A stretch of 64,000 nucleotides of DNA from Synergistaceae bacterium (GTDB lineage Bacteria; Synergistota; Synergistia; Synergistales; Synergistaceae): positions 1-64,000 of the forward strand of contig JAISFV010000146.1 of assembly GCA_031263445.1 (NCBI GenBank). Reading direction: 5' to 3'. The notes under the pieces were generated by a model that was given only the letters and a program-made list of their open reading frames with translations, was not told the origin of the DNA and did no database searches. Shown in pieces: positions 31,253 through 40,166 of this stretch (its first letter is position 1; each line of letters begins with the position of its first letter). The position numbers and the translations under genes are program-made.

Positions 31253-32178
31253 AACTGGAAATCTCAGTGATCATACCAGTATACAACGAGGAGGAGTCGA
31301 TAGAACCCCTCTTCGCGGCGCTTTACCCGGTGCTGAAATCGCTCGGGCGCTCCTTTGAGATAATATTCGTCAACGACGGGAGCCGCGACAGGTCTTTCGC
31401 CATGCTGTACGACCTGCACAAAGCGCACGCTGAGGTCAGGGTCGTGGACCTCAACGGCAATTTCGGGCAGCACATGGCGATAATGGCCGGTTTCGAGCAA
31501 GCCAGGGGCGACAAGGTAATCACGCTCGACGCGGATTTGCAGAATCCGCCGGAGTCCATACCGGACATCCTGGCGAAGATGGACGAGGGGCATGACGTCG
31601 TAGGCTCATACCGCATGGGCCGGCAGGACCCGCTCTTCAGGAAGGTAGTGTCAGGGATGGCCAACAGGCTGACGAACCGGATGGCCCGCCTCGACATCCG
31701 CGACTACGGCTGCATGTTGCGCGGCTACGACAGGCGCATCGTTGACATAATAAACGCGAGCTGCGAGACAACCACGTTCATCCCTGCCCTCGGTCGGAAG
31801 TTCGCCGTTAACTCGGTCGAGATCCCGGTGCCGCACAGGGCGAGGGAGAAGGGGGTCTCCAAATACGGGATCGCGCAGCTCATCAGGCTCAATTTCGACC
31901 TGATGACCAGCTTTACCCTTGCGCCGCTCCAGATGGTGACGGTATCGGGCATGGTGATATCCGTCCTGTCGTTCGTCCTCGTCTGCTACATCATGCTGCG
32001 CCGTCTGATAGTGGGGCCGGAGGTCGAGGGCGTGTTCACCCTGATGGGGATACAGTTCCTGCTGACCGGGATAACGCTGATGAGCCTCGGCATAACGGGC
32101 GAGTATGTCGGGCGGATCTACAGGGAAGTGAGCAGGAGGCCGAGATTCGTGGTGAAAAAGACATACGACCATGAGTGA
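31249..32178 (+). CDS. arnC: Undecaprenyl-phosphate 4-deoxy-4-formamido-L-arabinose transferase
   Basis: A 309-residue GT2 glycosyltransferase with two C-terminal membrane helices (about residues 230-255 and 265-290). SVIIPVYNEEESI starts the GT-A fold, ITLDADLQNPPE is the metal-binding DxD region, and DYGCMLRGYDRRIVD plus TTTFIPALGRKFA are ArnC-type signatures. It loads the formylated aminosugar onto undecaprenyl phosphate. The dolichol-phosphate mannose synthase family is similar, but the arn neighbours and signatures favour ArnC. It overlaps arnT (ATGA) and the formyltransferase gene by 8 bases. Confidence 0.93.
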   Translation: MKLEISVIIPVYNEEESIEPLFAALYPVLKSLGRSFEIIFVNDGSRDRSFAMLYDLHKAHAEVRVVDLNGNFGQHMAIMAGFEQARGDKVITLDADLQNPPESIPDILAKMDEGHDVVGSYRMGRQDPLFRKVVSGMANRLTNRMARLDIRDYGCMLRGYDRRIVDIINASCETTTFIPALGRKFAVNSVEIPVPHRAREKGVSKYGIAQLIRLNFDLMTSFTLAPLQMVTVSGMVISVLSFVLVCYIMLRRLIVGPEVEGVFTLMGIQFLLTGITLMSLGITGEYVGRIYREVSRRPRFVVKKTYDHE

Positions 32179-33079
32179 CATGGGAGGAAAGACGCCCGGG
32201 AGGCGCGGAATAGCCGTCTTCGCCTACAGCGAGCCAGGGTATGTCTGCCTGGAGGAGCTGTTCGCGTCTGGCGCGAACGTGACGGCGGTATTCACTCACG
32301 AGGACGACCCTGGCGAGGAGATCTGGTTCCGCTCTGTCGCGGAACTTGCCAGGGCGCACGGCGTGCCAGTGCGGACGGACTCCAAGATAGGCCCTGACGC
32401 CGCCTCTTTCCTCCGCGAGGCCGGCGCCGAGATCATACTTTCGGTTTACTACCGGGCGATGATACCGGGCGAGGTCTTAGCCGTCCCCCGCCTCGGCGCC
32501 TATAACATACACGGCGCGCTGCTCCCTCGATACCGCGGGCGCGCCTGCGTGAACTGGGCAGTGCTTAACGGCGAGACGCGGACTGGCGCCACGCTCCACG
32601 TCATGACGGAATTAGCTGACCAGGGCGATATAGTGGATCAGGAAGCGGTGCCTATAGGTTACGAGGACACGGCCCTGGATGTCTTCAAAAAGGTCGCCCA
32701 GGCAGCTCGGATCGTGTTGTCGCGAGGACTCCCCTCCATTGAGGCGGGAAACCCTCGCAGGGTGCCGCAGGACGAGTCTCAGGCGACGAAGTTCGGCCGG
32801 CGCAGGCCGGAGGACGGCAGGATTGACTGGGGCAAAACTGCGGAGGGGATATACAATCAGGTCCGCGCTTTGACACACCCGTTCCCTGGCGCGTTCACGG
32901 AATTGGACGGCAAAAGGCTCTTCGTCTGGCGCGCCAGGGCAGCGGGGGGGAGTCCGTGCCAGAAGCCCGGCACCGTCGTGTCGCGGAGGCCTTTTGTCAT
33001 AGCGGCCGCAGACGGGGCTGTCGAGCTTTTGTCGTGGCAGTTCGACGGAGAGGCAGAGAGAGGGGCAAATTTGGAATGA
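32171..33079 (+). CDS. UDP-4-amino-4-deoxy-L-arabinose formyltransferase (ArnA N-terminal half as a separate gene)
   Basis: A 302-residue formyltransferase equal to the N-terminal domain of Escherichia coli ArnA. AYNIHGALLPRYRGRACVNW holds the Asn and His of the catalytic triad, and LADQGDIVDQ the Asp. The C-terminal OB-like subdomain ends with RPFVIAAADGAVELLSWQFDGE. It uses N10-formyl-tetrahydrofolate to formylate UDP-Ara4N before transfer to the lipid carrier. In Escherichia coli this domain is fused to the decarboxylase; here they are two genes overlapping by 4 bases (ATGA). Confidence 0.93.
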   Translation: MSDMGGKTPGRRGIAVFAYSEPGYVCLEELFASGANVTAVFTHEDDPGEEIWFRSVAELARAHGVPVRTDSKIGPDAASFLREAGAEIILSVYYRAMIPGEVLAVPRLGAYNIHGALLPRYRGRACVNWAVLNGETRTGATLHVMTELADQGDIVDQEAVPIGYEDTALDVFKKVAQAARIVLSRGLPSIEAGNPRRVPQDESQATKFGRRRPEDGRIDWGKTAEGIYNQVRALTHPFPGAFTELDGKRLFVWRARAAGGSPCQKPGTVVSRRPFVIAAADGAVELLSWQFDGEAERGANLE

Positions 33080-34104
33080 AGGTATTCATCACAGGGATAA
33101 ACGGCTTCATCGGCAGCCACTTGGCCGAAGCCATCCTCCGGGAGACCGGCTGGGAGGTTTCAGGCTTAGACCTCGCCTCAGGGAATATAAACGAACTGCT
33201 GAAAGAGGAGCGTTTTACCGCGTTCCGAAGAGGCGACGTCTTTAAAGACGGCAGACGGATCGAGGAGCAGGTGGAGTGGTGCGACGTAGCCGTGCCGCTC
33301 GCCGGGGTGGCCCGCCCGGCGATTTACCTGAAAAAGCCCGTGTGGACGTATGAGCTGGATTTCGAGCAGAACTTGAGGGTCGTCAGGATGTGTTCCCTCT
33401 ACGGCAAGAGGCTGATCTTTCCGTCCACGTCCGAGGTGTACGGCCTGTGCGGCGACGGCGAGCTCAAGGAGGACGAAAGCCCGCTCGTGACCGGCCCTAT
33501 AGGCAAGATGCGATGGATATACAGTTGCAGCAAGCAGATGCTGGACAGGATGATCTTCGCCTACAGGCAGGAGCATGGCTTGAACTTTTCGATATTCCGC
33601 CCGTTCAACTGGGTCGGCCCCAGGCTCGACACGTTCGAGGACGCGAAGAAGCGCGAGGCGCGCGCCGTGACCCAGATGATCTACGACGTGCTGCACCGCG
33701 GCGAAGTGAGCCTCGTGGGCGGCGGCCACCAGCGCCGCAGCTTCACGTGGATCGGCGACGCCATCGAGGGGCTTTTGGCCGTGATCCGAAACGACGGCGG
33801 GAAGGCCAGCGGCGAGATCTTCAACATAGGGAACCCGTCCAACAACTGCTCCTTGCTGGAGTTTGCCCGCATGCTCGTCGAGGAGATGGAGAAGTTCCCC
33901 GCCTTCGCCGAAAGGGCAAAGGCGGCCAGGCTGCTGGACGTCGGGGCCGCCGAGCACTACGGGGATACATACGATGACACGGACAACCGCGTCCCTTCGG
34001 TGGAGAAGATCGGGAAGCGCCTTGGCTGGCATCCGAGGACGCCGCTCCGGGACATGCTCCGGATGACGCTCGAATGGTACGCGCGGGGTGCCGAAGGGCT
34101 GTGA
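33076..34104 (+). CDS. UDP-glucuronate decarboxylase (ArnA C-terminal half as a separate gene)
   Basis: A 342-residue extended SDR enzyme that oxidises and decarboxylates UDP-glucuronate to UDP-4-keto-arabinose. MKVFITGINGFIGSHLAEAI is the NAD-binding motif; IFPSTSEVYG carries the catalytic Ser/Glu pair typical of ArnA rather than the usual SDR Thr. YSCSKQMLDR is the Tyr-x-x-x-Lys motif, and HQRRSFTWIGDAIEGL holds the Arg-Arg-Ser region. The ATG overlaps the formyltransferase stop and the end overlaps the arnD start, so translation is coupled across the operon. Confidence 0.93.
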   Translation: MKVFITGINGFIGSHLAEAILRETGWEVSGLDLASGNINELLKEERFTAFRRGDVFKDGRRIEEQVEWCDVAVPLAGVARPAIYLKKPVWTYELDFEQNLRVVRMCSLYGKRLIFPSTSEVYGLCGDGELKEDESPLVTGPIGKMRWIYSCSKQMLDRMIFAYRQEHGLNFSIFRPFNWVGPRLDTFEDAKKREARAVTQMIYDVLHRGEVSLVGGGHQRRSFTWIGDAIEGLLAVIRNDGGKASGEIFNIGNPSNNCSLLEFARMLVEEMEKFPAFAERAKAARLLDVGAAEHYGDTYDDTDNRVPSVEKIGKRLGWHPRTPLRDMLRMTLEWYARGAEGL

Positions 34105-34988
34105 ACCTCGCGGTCAAGGTTGACGTCGACACGCTGAGGGGTTATCGCGAAGGGCTGCCGAACCTGCTCGGGCTCTTCTCCGCCCAGGGGTTTGCGGCCT
34201 CAATTTTTTTCTCCTTCGGCCCCGACAACTCCGGCAAGGCGATACGGCGCGTCTTCCGCAGGGGATTCGTCTCCAAGATGGTGAGGACGAGGGCGCCGTC
34301 CACTTACGGGTTCAAGACATTATTTTACGGGACTCTGCTGCCCGCGCCGCTGATCGTGCCGTCCAATCCCAGGATATTCGAGCGGGCGTTAAAAGACGGA
34401 CACGATTGCGGCGTACACGCATGGGATCACGTCTTGGTCCAGGACAAGCTGGATGGCATGTCAGGCGGTGAGTTCAGGTCGCTGTTCGAGAGGGCGGCAG
34501 AGCTGTTTTTCAAGATTTCCGGCGAAAGGCCGCGGAGCTACGCCGCGCCGGGCTGGCAGGTTTCCGCCGCGAGCCTCGCCGCAACAGACGATCTGGGCCT
34601 GAAGTACGCCAGCGACGCGCGCGGCAGTTGCCCGTTCTTGCCGGTATACCGAGGCGCGAGCTTCTCTACCCCTCAGATACCGACCACGCTCCCGACGATG
34701 GACGAGGTGCTGGGGCTCCGGGGCGTCGATGACGAGACGCTGCCAGGCCTCTGGCTGGACGGCCTGTCGGGCGAGTGGAACGTCCTCACCGTGCATGCCG
34801 AGATGGAGGGCCTGTCCAAGCTCGGCGTGTTTGAAAAATTTATCGAAAAGGCAAAGTCGGAAGGCGCGAAATTCGTCACGCTGAGCGAGATCGCCGACCT
34901 GGCGCCCTTCGCCCCGGGCGAGATCGTCCAGGGGACGCTCCCCGGGAGGGCCGGGACGCTCGCGCTTCAAAAGTGTATTTATAACTAA
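34101..34988 (+). CDS. arnD: 4-deoxy-4-formamido-L-arabinose-phosphoundecaprenol deformylase
   Basis: A 295-residue polysaccharide-deacetylase-fold enzyme that removes the formyl group after transfer to undecaprenyl phosphate. Motif 1 is VKVDVDTLRGYREG with Asp8 and Asp10, and motif 2 is CGVHAWDH with His106 and His110, the metal ligands. AAPGWQVSAASL and TVHAEMEG are the remaining active-site motifs. GTG at 34101 overlaps the decarboxylase stop (GTGA). This is the active paralog to compare with the altered copy at 18937-19758. Confidence 0.93.
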   Translation: MNLAVKVDVDTLRGYREGLPNLLGLFSAQGFAASIFFSFGPDNSGKAIRRVFRRGFVSKMVRTRAPSTYGFKTLFYGTLLPAPLIVPSNPRIFERALKDGHDCGVHAWDHVLVQDKLDGMSGGEFRSLFERAAELFFKISGERPRSYAAPGWQVSAASLAATDDLGLKYASDARGSCPFLPVYRGASFSTPQIPTTLPTMDEVLGLRGVDDETLPGLWLDGLSGEWNVLTVHAEMEGLSKLGVFEKFIEKAKSEGAKFVTLSEIADLAPFAPGEIVQGTLPGRAGTLALQKCIYN

Positions 34989-35112
34989 AAAAGAACAGAT
35001 AAATCCATTATCAGGTGACTGGAGGGTGAAGATCAAATCCTCGCGGCGCCTGCCTCCCAGAACGGCAAAACAGCGCTGTTCTAAAAAGGCGTTCCCGCAG
35101 GGGAGAATTCCT

Positions 35113-35760
35113 TTATTTCCTCTTGCCTATCGGCATTATACAGAGCGGGGTCTCGCCGTCCTTCAGCTTCAACTCGCGCTTTACGCCGTCCAGGTTCATG
35201 GAGACCATGTATCGGGTCGATATCCCGAGCGAGTCGGCTGCGAGGTAGGCGTTCTGGCTCATCGCGCCCGCAGCAGTGTAGGCCAGAGAGTTACCGTCGT
35301 TGAGCCGCGCCATATTGCCGAGGTTGGACGGATCCGAGACCAAAACCAGCACGACAGGCGACGCCTTGACGAAAGCATCGCCCGTGATATCGCCCAGCGC
35401 GTTCTTCTTCGAAACCTCGGCCAATGAGTGGTTCTTCCAGTCGTAGAGGAAAACCCCGTCCCGCCTCACGGCGTATACCTTTACGTATGGCGGACGCCCT
35501 CCGGCGAGCGGCACCGTCCAGCCGCTGTCATTACGGTTCCTGCCTGTCGCCGCCCAGAGGACGGTGGCGAGTTCCGCGTCCGAGACGTCGCCGTCCGGGA
35601 AGCTGCCCCGCGTGCCGGACGCCCGCCTCTCGATCAGGTCGAATATCCCCTCCCCGCCCGTCGAGGCTTGTTCAGGAAGGCTGATATCCGCCAGCGCAGA
35701 CGACGAGATCATCGTACAAGCCAGCAGCGCCGCGCAAAAGACAACAGAAATTTTCTTCAT
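35113..35760 (-). CDS. Exported nitroreductase-like protein (SagB-type)
   Basis: A 215-residue protein with a signal peptide (MKKISVVFCAALLACTMISS, cleavage after Ala-Leu-Ala) followed by a nitroreductase-fold domain. LIERRASGTRGSF is the FMN-contact start, LATVLWAATGRNR the SagB-type motif, YVKVYAVRRDGVFLYDW the central strands, and GAMSQNAYLAADSLGIS the dimer helix. Export of a flavin enzyme of this type is unusual but recurrent in anaerobes, where FMN may be loaded outside. The ATG follows GGAGGTGTCGAA. It stands alone between arnD and asd. Its substrate is unknown. Confidence 0.8.
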   Translation of the reverse strand: MKKISVVFCAALLACTMISSSALADISLPEQASTGGEGIFDLIERRASGTRGSFPDGDVSDAELATVLWAATGRNRNDSGWTVPLAGGRPPYVKVYAVRRDGVFLYDWKNHSLAEVSKKNALGDITGDAFVKASPVVLVLVSDPSNLGNMARLNDGNSLAYTAAGAMSQNAYLAADSLGISTRYMVSMNLDGVKRELKLKDGETPLCIMPIGKRK

Positions 35761-35796
35761 TTCGACACCTCCGTTTTAAAAACTTATAGAGCCGCC

Positions 35797-36810
35797 CTAA
35801 AGCAGCTCCGCTATCTGTACGGCGTTCAGCGCCGCCCCCTTGCGCAGGTTGTCGGACACCACCCACATTGACAGCGCGCCGTCGAGGCCCAGATCCTTGC
35901 GTATTCTGCCTACATAGACCGGATCCTTGCCCTCGGCGTAACGCGGGCGGGGGTACACGGAGCTGCCAGGGCTGTCCTGCACTTCAACCCCCGGCGAGGC
36001 GGACAGGATTTTCCTCGCCTCCTCCGGCGTGATGGGCTTGTCGAACCTCGCGATGACGGCCTCGCCGTGGCTGCGGAATACTGGCACCCTGACCGTCGTG
36101 CAGCTTACGCGCAGTTCAGGGATATGCATTATCTTCCTGGACTCGCGTATCATCTTCCACTCCTCCTCCGAGAACCCGTCGTCGTCGAACGCCCCTATGT
36201 GAGGGAGCAGGTCGAACGCGATTGGATGCGGGTAGACGAGCGACGAGGAGGGCTCTTTGCCTTCCAGGAATTCTCGGCTGCCGTTTTCGAGGGTCTTAAG
36301 CGCTTCTTGTCCCGTACCTGATACGGACTGGTATGTCGAGTAAGCGACGTAATTCAGCACGGCCGCCTTATGCAGCGGGTACAGGGCCACGACTGCCTGA
36401 ATCGTCGAGCAGTTCGGGTTGGCGATTATCCCGGTGTTCAGCTTGATGTCCTGCGGGTTGACCTCCGGGACTACCAGCGGGACGGAGGGGTCGGTCCGCC
36501 AGGCCGAGCTGTTGTCGATGACCACCGCTCCGGCCGCCGCCGCCACGGGCGCCCACCTCCTCGACGTCGACGCGCCGGCTGAGAAGAGCGCTATCTCGAC
36601 GCCCTTGAACGAGCAGTCGTCCACGGCCTTTACAATGTGCTGCTTGCCGCCGAACTCGAGAATTGTGCCGGCCGAACGCTCCGACGCCAGCATCGTTATC
36701 TCGGCGACAGGGAAATCTCTCTGCTCCAGGACCCGCAAGATCTCGCGTCCCACGAGGCCGGTAGAGCCTAGCACGGCCACCCTCTTCGCTGTTTTTTCCA
36801 TATCGGGCAT
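35797..36810 (-). CDS. asd: Aspartate-semialdehyde dehydrogenase
   Basis: A 337-residue NADPH-dependent enzyme reducing aspartyl phosphate to the semialdehyde. VAVLGSTGLVGREILRVLEQ is the nucleotide-binding start, and the catalytic Cys134 lies in NPNCSTIQ. YQSVSGTGQEAL and RVPVFRSHGEAV are further signatures. It starts immediately after the lysC stop (TAA-ATG); a second ATG nine bases on is also possible. It is the last gene of thrC-thrB-lysC-asd. Confidence 0.95.
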   Translation of the reverse strand: MPDMEKTAKRVAVLGSTGLVGREILRVLEQRDFPVAEITMLASERSAGTILEFGGKQHIVKAVDDCSFKGVEIALFSAGASTSRRWAPVAAAAGAVVIDNSSAWRTDPSVPLVVPEVNPQDIKLNTGIIANPNCSTIQAVVALYPLHKAAVLNYVAYSTYQSVSGTGQEALKTLENGSREFLEGKEPSSSLVYPHPIAFDLLPHIGAFDDDGFSEEEWKMIRESRKIMHIPELRVSCTTVRVPVFRSHGEAVIARFDKPITPEEARKILSASPGVEVQDSPGSSVYPRPRYAEGKDPVYVGRIRKDLGLDGALSMWVVSDNLRKGAALNAVQIAELL

Positions 36811-38064
36811 TTAAACCGCCCCCTCTTCGATGAAATGTTCGTGGAGCGCGCGAACGGCGTCCTCCGCCCTCGGCGCGGCTACCACGCACGTCACGGCGAG
36901 CGCCGTGGAGGCTATCATGTCTATGTTGATCCCTTCCTCCGCCAGCGCGGTGAACATGCGCGACGGGATATCAGGGTGGTTCGCTATGCCGGCGCCGACG
37001 ATGGATACGCGCGATATCTCGGTGTTGAAGGACACGCCCTGCGCGCCTATGTCGCGGCTGAAGTCGCGGCACACGTCTATCGTGCCGTCCAGAAATTCCT
37101 TTTTCACGAGGAAGCCTATGTCGTTCATGCCGCCCCTCATATTGTTCTGTATGATCATCTCAGCGCCTATGCCGTTCTCCGCCAGGCTGGAAAAGAGACG
37201 CCCGGCCACCCCCGGGACGTCCGGCACGCCCATCATCACGACCTTCGCCACCTTCGAGTCGTGGACGACCCCCTTTATGGCAAGGCCTTCGCTCACAGGG
37301 TTGTTCTTCACTATCCAGGTCCCCTCCTCCTCCACGAAGCTCGAGGCTACGTACAGCGGCACCTCGTATCTGGCCGCGACCTCGACGCTCCGGGCCTGTA
37401 ACATTTTAGCACCTAAGGAGGAAAGTTCCATGCACTCCTGGTACCTGAGATGCTTGAGCTTTACGGGCGATTTGACTATTTTGGGGTCAGCGGACATGAC
37501 GCCGGCCACGTCCTTTAAAATGTGGCACTCCCCTCCGATCGCGGCCGCCAAGGCGACAGCCGACAGGTCCGAGCCGCCGCGCCCCAGCGTTATGACGTCG
37601 CCCGAGTCCGTGATGGCCTGGAATCCTGCGACGACCGCCACCTTGCCGCTTTCCATGGTCTTTGTCACACCCTTCGGGTCAACGCGGTAGATCCGGCCCT
37701 CCGTGGGAAAGCCGTTCGCGTAGAAGCCGGCCTGCGCCGCCGTAAAGGACTGCGCCTCGACGCCCTCCCTGTTCAACGCGAGCGCCAAGAGCGCCACGCT
37801 CTGCTGTTCGCCTGTCGCCAAGAGCTGATCCAGCTCCCTGCCCCCGAGTTCGTCCGACACGTCCTGGGCCAGGGCCAGGAGGTCGTTCGTGGTGTTACCC
37901 ATGGCGGAGACGATGACGGCGAGCAGATAGCCTCTTTTCTGATAGCCGATTATGATATTCGCTACTTCCTTCATCCGCTGAGCGTCGGCCACGGAACTCC
38001 CGCCAAATTTGAGCACTGCGACCTTTTGCTCCGGCGGTTCGGTCAGACGCGCGCCCTCGCTCAA
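36811..38064 (-). CDS. lysC: Aspartate kinase
   Basis: A 417-residue aspartokinase. VAVLKFGGSSVADAQRM is the phosphate-binding start, LLATGEQQS and LGRGGSDLSAVALAAAI the catalytic core, and two ACT domains occupy the last 150 residues (VVMMGVPDVPGVAGRLFSSL and VSIVGAGIANHPDIPSRMF), implying feedback control by lysine or threonine. The TTG at 38064 overlaps the thrB stop (TTGA), which is why it is preferred over the in-frame ATG at 38130 that would lie deep inside thrB. Confidence 0.93.
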   Translation of the reverse strand: MSEGARLTEPPEQKVAVLKFGGSSVADAQRMKEVANIIIGYQKRGYLLAVIVSAMGNTTNDLLALAQDVSDELGGRELDQLLATGEQQSVALLALALNREGVEAQSFTAAQAGFYANGFPTEGRIYRVDPKGVTKTMESGKVAVVAGFQAITDSGDVITLGRGGSDLSAVALAAAIGGECHILKDVAGVMSADPKIVKSPVKLKHLRYQECMELSSLGAKMLQARSVEVAARYEVPLYVASSFVEEEGTWIVKNNPVSEGLAIKGVVHDSKVAKVVMMGVPDVPGVAGRLFSSLAENGIGAEMIIQNNMRGGMNDIGFLVKKEFLDGTIDVCRDFSRDIGAQGVSFNTEISRVSIVGAGIANHPDIPSRMFTALAEEGINIDMIASTALAVTCVVAAPRAEDAVRALHEHFIEEGAV

Positions 38065-39017
38065 CTTGGCCCACCCGCCTGCCGGAGATGCTCCATCGGC
38101 CTCTCGACCCTGGCGCCGCCCTTGTTGCACTCAAGGACGAAGAACAGCGACTCGACCCCGTACTCCGAGAACGTCCGGCACATGGTCTCGGCTGTCTTTC
38201 GCGGTTTTCCGCAGACGAGAGCCAGGACGCTGGGCCCAGACCCGCTGATCGCGACGCCGAGGCACCCCGGTATAGAGCGCACCCTGTCCATTATCACGTC
38301 CCCGCCGGGAAACAGCTTGGCCCTGTACTGCTGATGGAGCCTGTCGTCCATCCCCCATGAGAGGAGATCCCACTCGCCCGTGGCCCACGCCGCTGCCAGA
38401 AGCGCCGCCCTGCCTAGGTTGAATACGGCGTCCGTGAACTCGACTTTCTCCGGGAGCGCGTCGCGCGCGTCGCTTGTCCGTACTTTGACATCAGGCACGG
38501 CGACCACCGCGTACATATCGCTTGGCAGCGAGGGGAGGCGGACGTAGCGCAGGTTGTCGCCGTCCCAGCAACTGACAGTCATGCCCCCCAGGTAGCAAGG
38601 GGCTACGTTGTCGGGATGCCCCTCTATCCGCGTCATAGTGCGGAGCAGGTCTTCCTCCGAAGCGTTTATCCCGTTCAACGCGTCCGCAATGAGGACTCCG
38701 GCCACGACGGCGGCCGCAGAGCTGCCCAGCCCCCTGCTGAACGGTATGGCGTTGTTTGAGACCAGCCCGAACCCCGTCCCCTTCACGCCCCAATGGTCAC
38801 ACGCGGCGAGGTAGCTCTGGATGACCATGTTCGACTTAATGTCGGACAGATCGCGAGCGCCCTCTCCTACCGTGTCGGTGTGAAATTCTCCGCCGGGCAG
38901 CGTCTCCATGATGGAAAATATATTGTAGAGCGACAGCGCCATGCCGATGGTGTCGAAGCCGGCCCCCAGGTTCGCGCTCGTAGCCGGCGTCCTGACCCGC
39001 AGTAGGGGTTCCGGCAT
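38061..39017 (-). CDS. thrB: Homoserine kinase
   Basis: A 318-residue GHMP kinase that phosphorylates homoserine. VRTPATSANLGAGFDTIGMA is the N-terminal substrate motif, PFSRGLGSSAAAVVAG the ATP-binding loop, and GCLGVAISGSGPSVLAL the third GHMP motif. It starts directly after the thrC stop and overlaps lysC by 4 bases. The pathway runs aspartate, LysC, Asd, a homoserine dehydrogenase not seen here, ThrB and ThrC. Confidence 0.95.
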   Translation of the reverse strand: MPEPLLRVRTPATSANLGAGFDTIGMALSLYNIFSIMETLPGGEFHTDTVGEGARDLSDIKSNMVIQSYLAACDHWGVKGTGFGLVSNNAIPFSRGLGSSAAAVVAGVLIADALNGINASEEDLLRTMTRIEGHPDNVAPCYLGGMTVSCWDGDNLRYVRLPSLPSDMYAVVAVPDVKVRTSDARDALPEKVEFTDAVFNLGRAALLAAAWATGEWDLLSWGMDDRLHQQYRAKLFPGGDVIMDRVRSIPGCLGVAISGSGPSVLALVCGKPRKTAETMCRTFSEYGVESLFFVLECNKGGARVERPMEHLRQAGGPS

Positions 39018-40055
39018 TTAAACCAGCGCCTCCAACAGCTCTTCGAGCGTGCTGCCGATCTTGACAGGCTGCCCGACCTGAGAGAGCGCCGTGTCAGGAT
39101 CCTTGAGGCCGTTGCCGGTGAGTATCATTACGACAGTCGCGCCCTCCGGCAGCCTCCCTGACTCCTTGAGCCTGAGCAAGCCGGCGAGCGGCGCGCAGGA
39201 CGCGGGCTCCGCGAAGATGCCGCCGTCCTTCGCGAGCGTGAGCTGCGCCTTCAGTATCTCGTCGTCCGTCACCGAGGCGAACTCCCCGCCTGAGTCGCGG
39301 ACAGCCTCGCGCGCCAGTCCGGCGCTCACAGGGTTGCCTATGCGGATGGCCGTGGCGACCGTCTCCGGGTTCGGGCAGGGCTTGTCCGTCACGAGAGGCG
39401 ACGCCCCTTCGGCCTGGAAGCCGAGCATCCTTGGCAGGGAGGCGATCTTCCCCTGCTCCTTGAAATCGCGGTATCCGGCCCAGTACGCGCTGATGTTACA
39501 AGCGTTGCCCACTGGGATGGCGTGTATGTCAGGCGCCCGCCCGAGCGATTCGCATATCTCCCACGCGCCGGTCTTCTGGGCGATCAGCCTGTATGGGTTT
39601 ACGGAGTTCACCATCGCGAAAGAGCGCTCCGCAGCGGCCTCGCGCGCCATTTCGAGCGCCCTGTCGAAGTTGCCGTCTATGGCAATGACCTTCGCCCCGT
39701 ATATGAGCGCCTGGGCGAGCTTGCCCATCGCGACCTTCCCGGATGGCAGCAGCACGTAGCACGGCACGCCGACGTGCGCCGCGTAGGCGGCCGCCGACGC
39801 AGACGTGTTGCCGGTGGACGCGCAGACGAGCGCCTTTGCGCCATCCTCCAGCGCCTTCGCGACGGCTAAGACCATCCCTCTGTCCTTGAACGACCCAGAC
39901 GGGTTGCAGCCCTCCAGTTTGGCCCACAGCTCCACGCCTAATGCCCTGCCAATCCTGTCGAGGCGGACGAGCGGGGTACTCCCCTCCTCCAAGTTCACCG
40001 CCGGGGTTTTGTCCGTCACCGGGAGCCTGTCGCCGTATCGTTTTAAAACACCCAT
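39018..40055 (-). CDS. thrC: Threonine synthase
   Basis: A 345-residue fold-type II PLP enzyme making threonine from O-phosphohomoserine. EGSTPLVRL is the family start, the PLP Lys57 lies in NPSGSFKDRGM, and STGNTSASAAAYAAHVG is the phosphate loop. The short length marks the Bacillus/archaeal type. The ATG at 40055 follows CCAGGAGGAGTGTAC. It is the first gene of the operon, with a promoter at 40119-40147. Confidence 0.95.
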   Translation of the reverse strand: MGVLKRYGDRLPVTDKTPAVNLEEGSTPLVRLDRIGRALGVELWAKLEGCNPSGSFKDRGMVLAVAKALEDGAKALVCASTGNTSASAAAYAAHVGVPCYVLLPSGKVAMGKLAQALIYGAKVIAIDGNFDRALEMAREAAAERSFAMVNSVNPYRLIAQKTGAWEICESLGRAPDIHAIPVGNACNISAYWAGYRDFKEQGKIASLPRMLGFQAEGASPLVTDKPCPNPETVATAIRIGNPVSAGLAREAVRDSGGEFASVTDDEILKAQLTLAKDGGIFAEPASCAPLAGLLRLKESGRLPEGATVVMILTGNGLKDPDTALSQVGQPVKIGSTLEELLEALV

Positions 40056-40118
40056 GTACACTCCTCCTGGGCGGGGCTTTGCTCCGCCTCGCAGCAAATA
40101 CGTATTATCACCGTGGTA

Positions 40119-40147
40119 TATTAATGAAGCGATGTATAAAATGTCAA
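40119..40147 (-). promoter_or_regulatory. Promoter of the thrC-thrB-lysC-asd operon
   Basis: On the minus strand TTGACA (40147-40142), a 17-bp spacer and TTAATA (40124-40119). The start point would be near 40112, leaving a short leader of about 57 bases with no room for a classical threonine attenuator. Confidence 0.7.
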
Positions 40148-40166
40148 GCCCGCGACCCGCCGCCTG

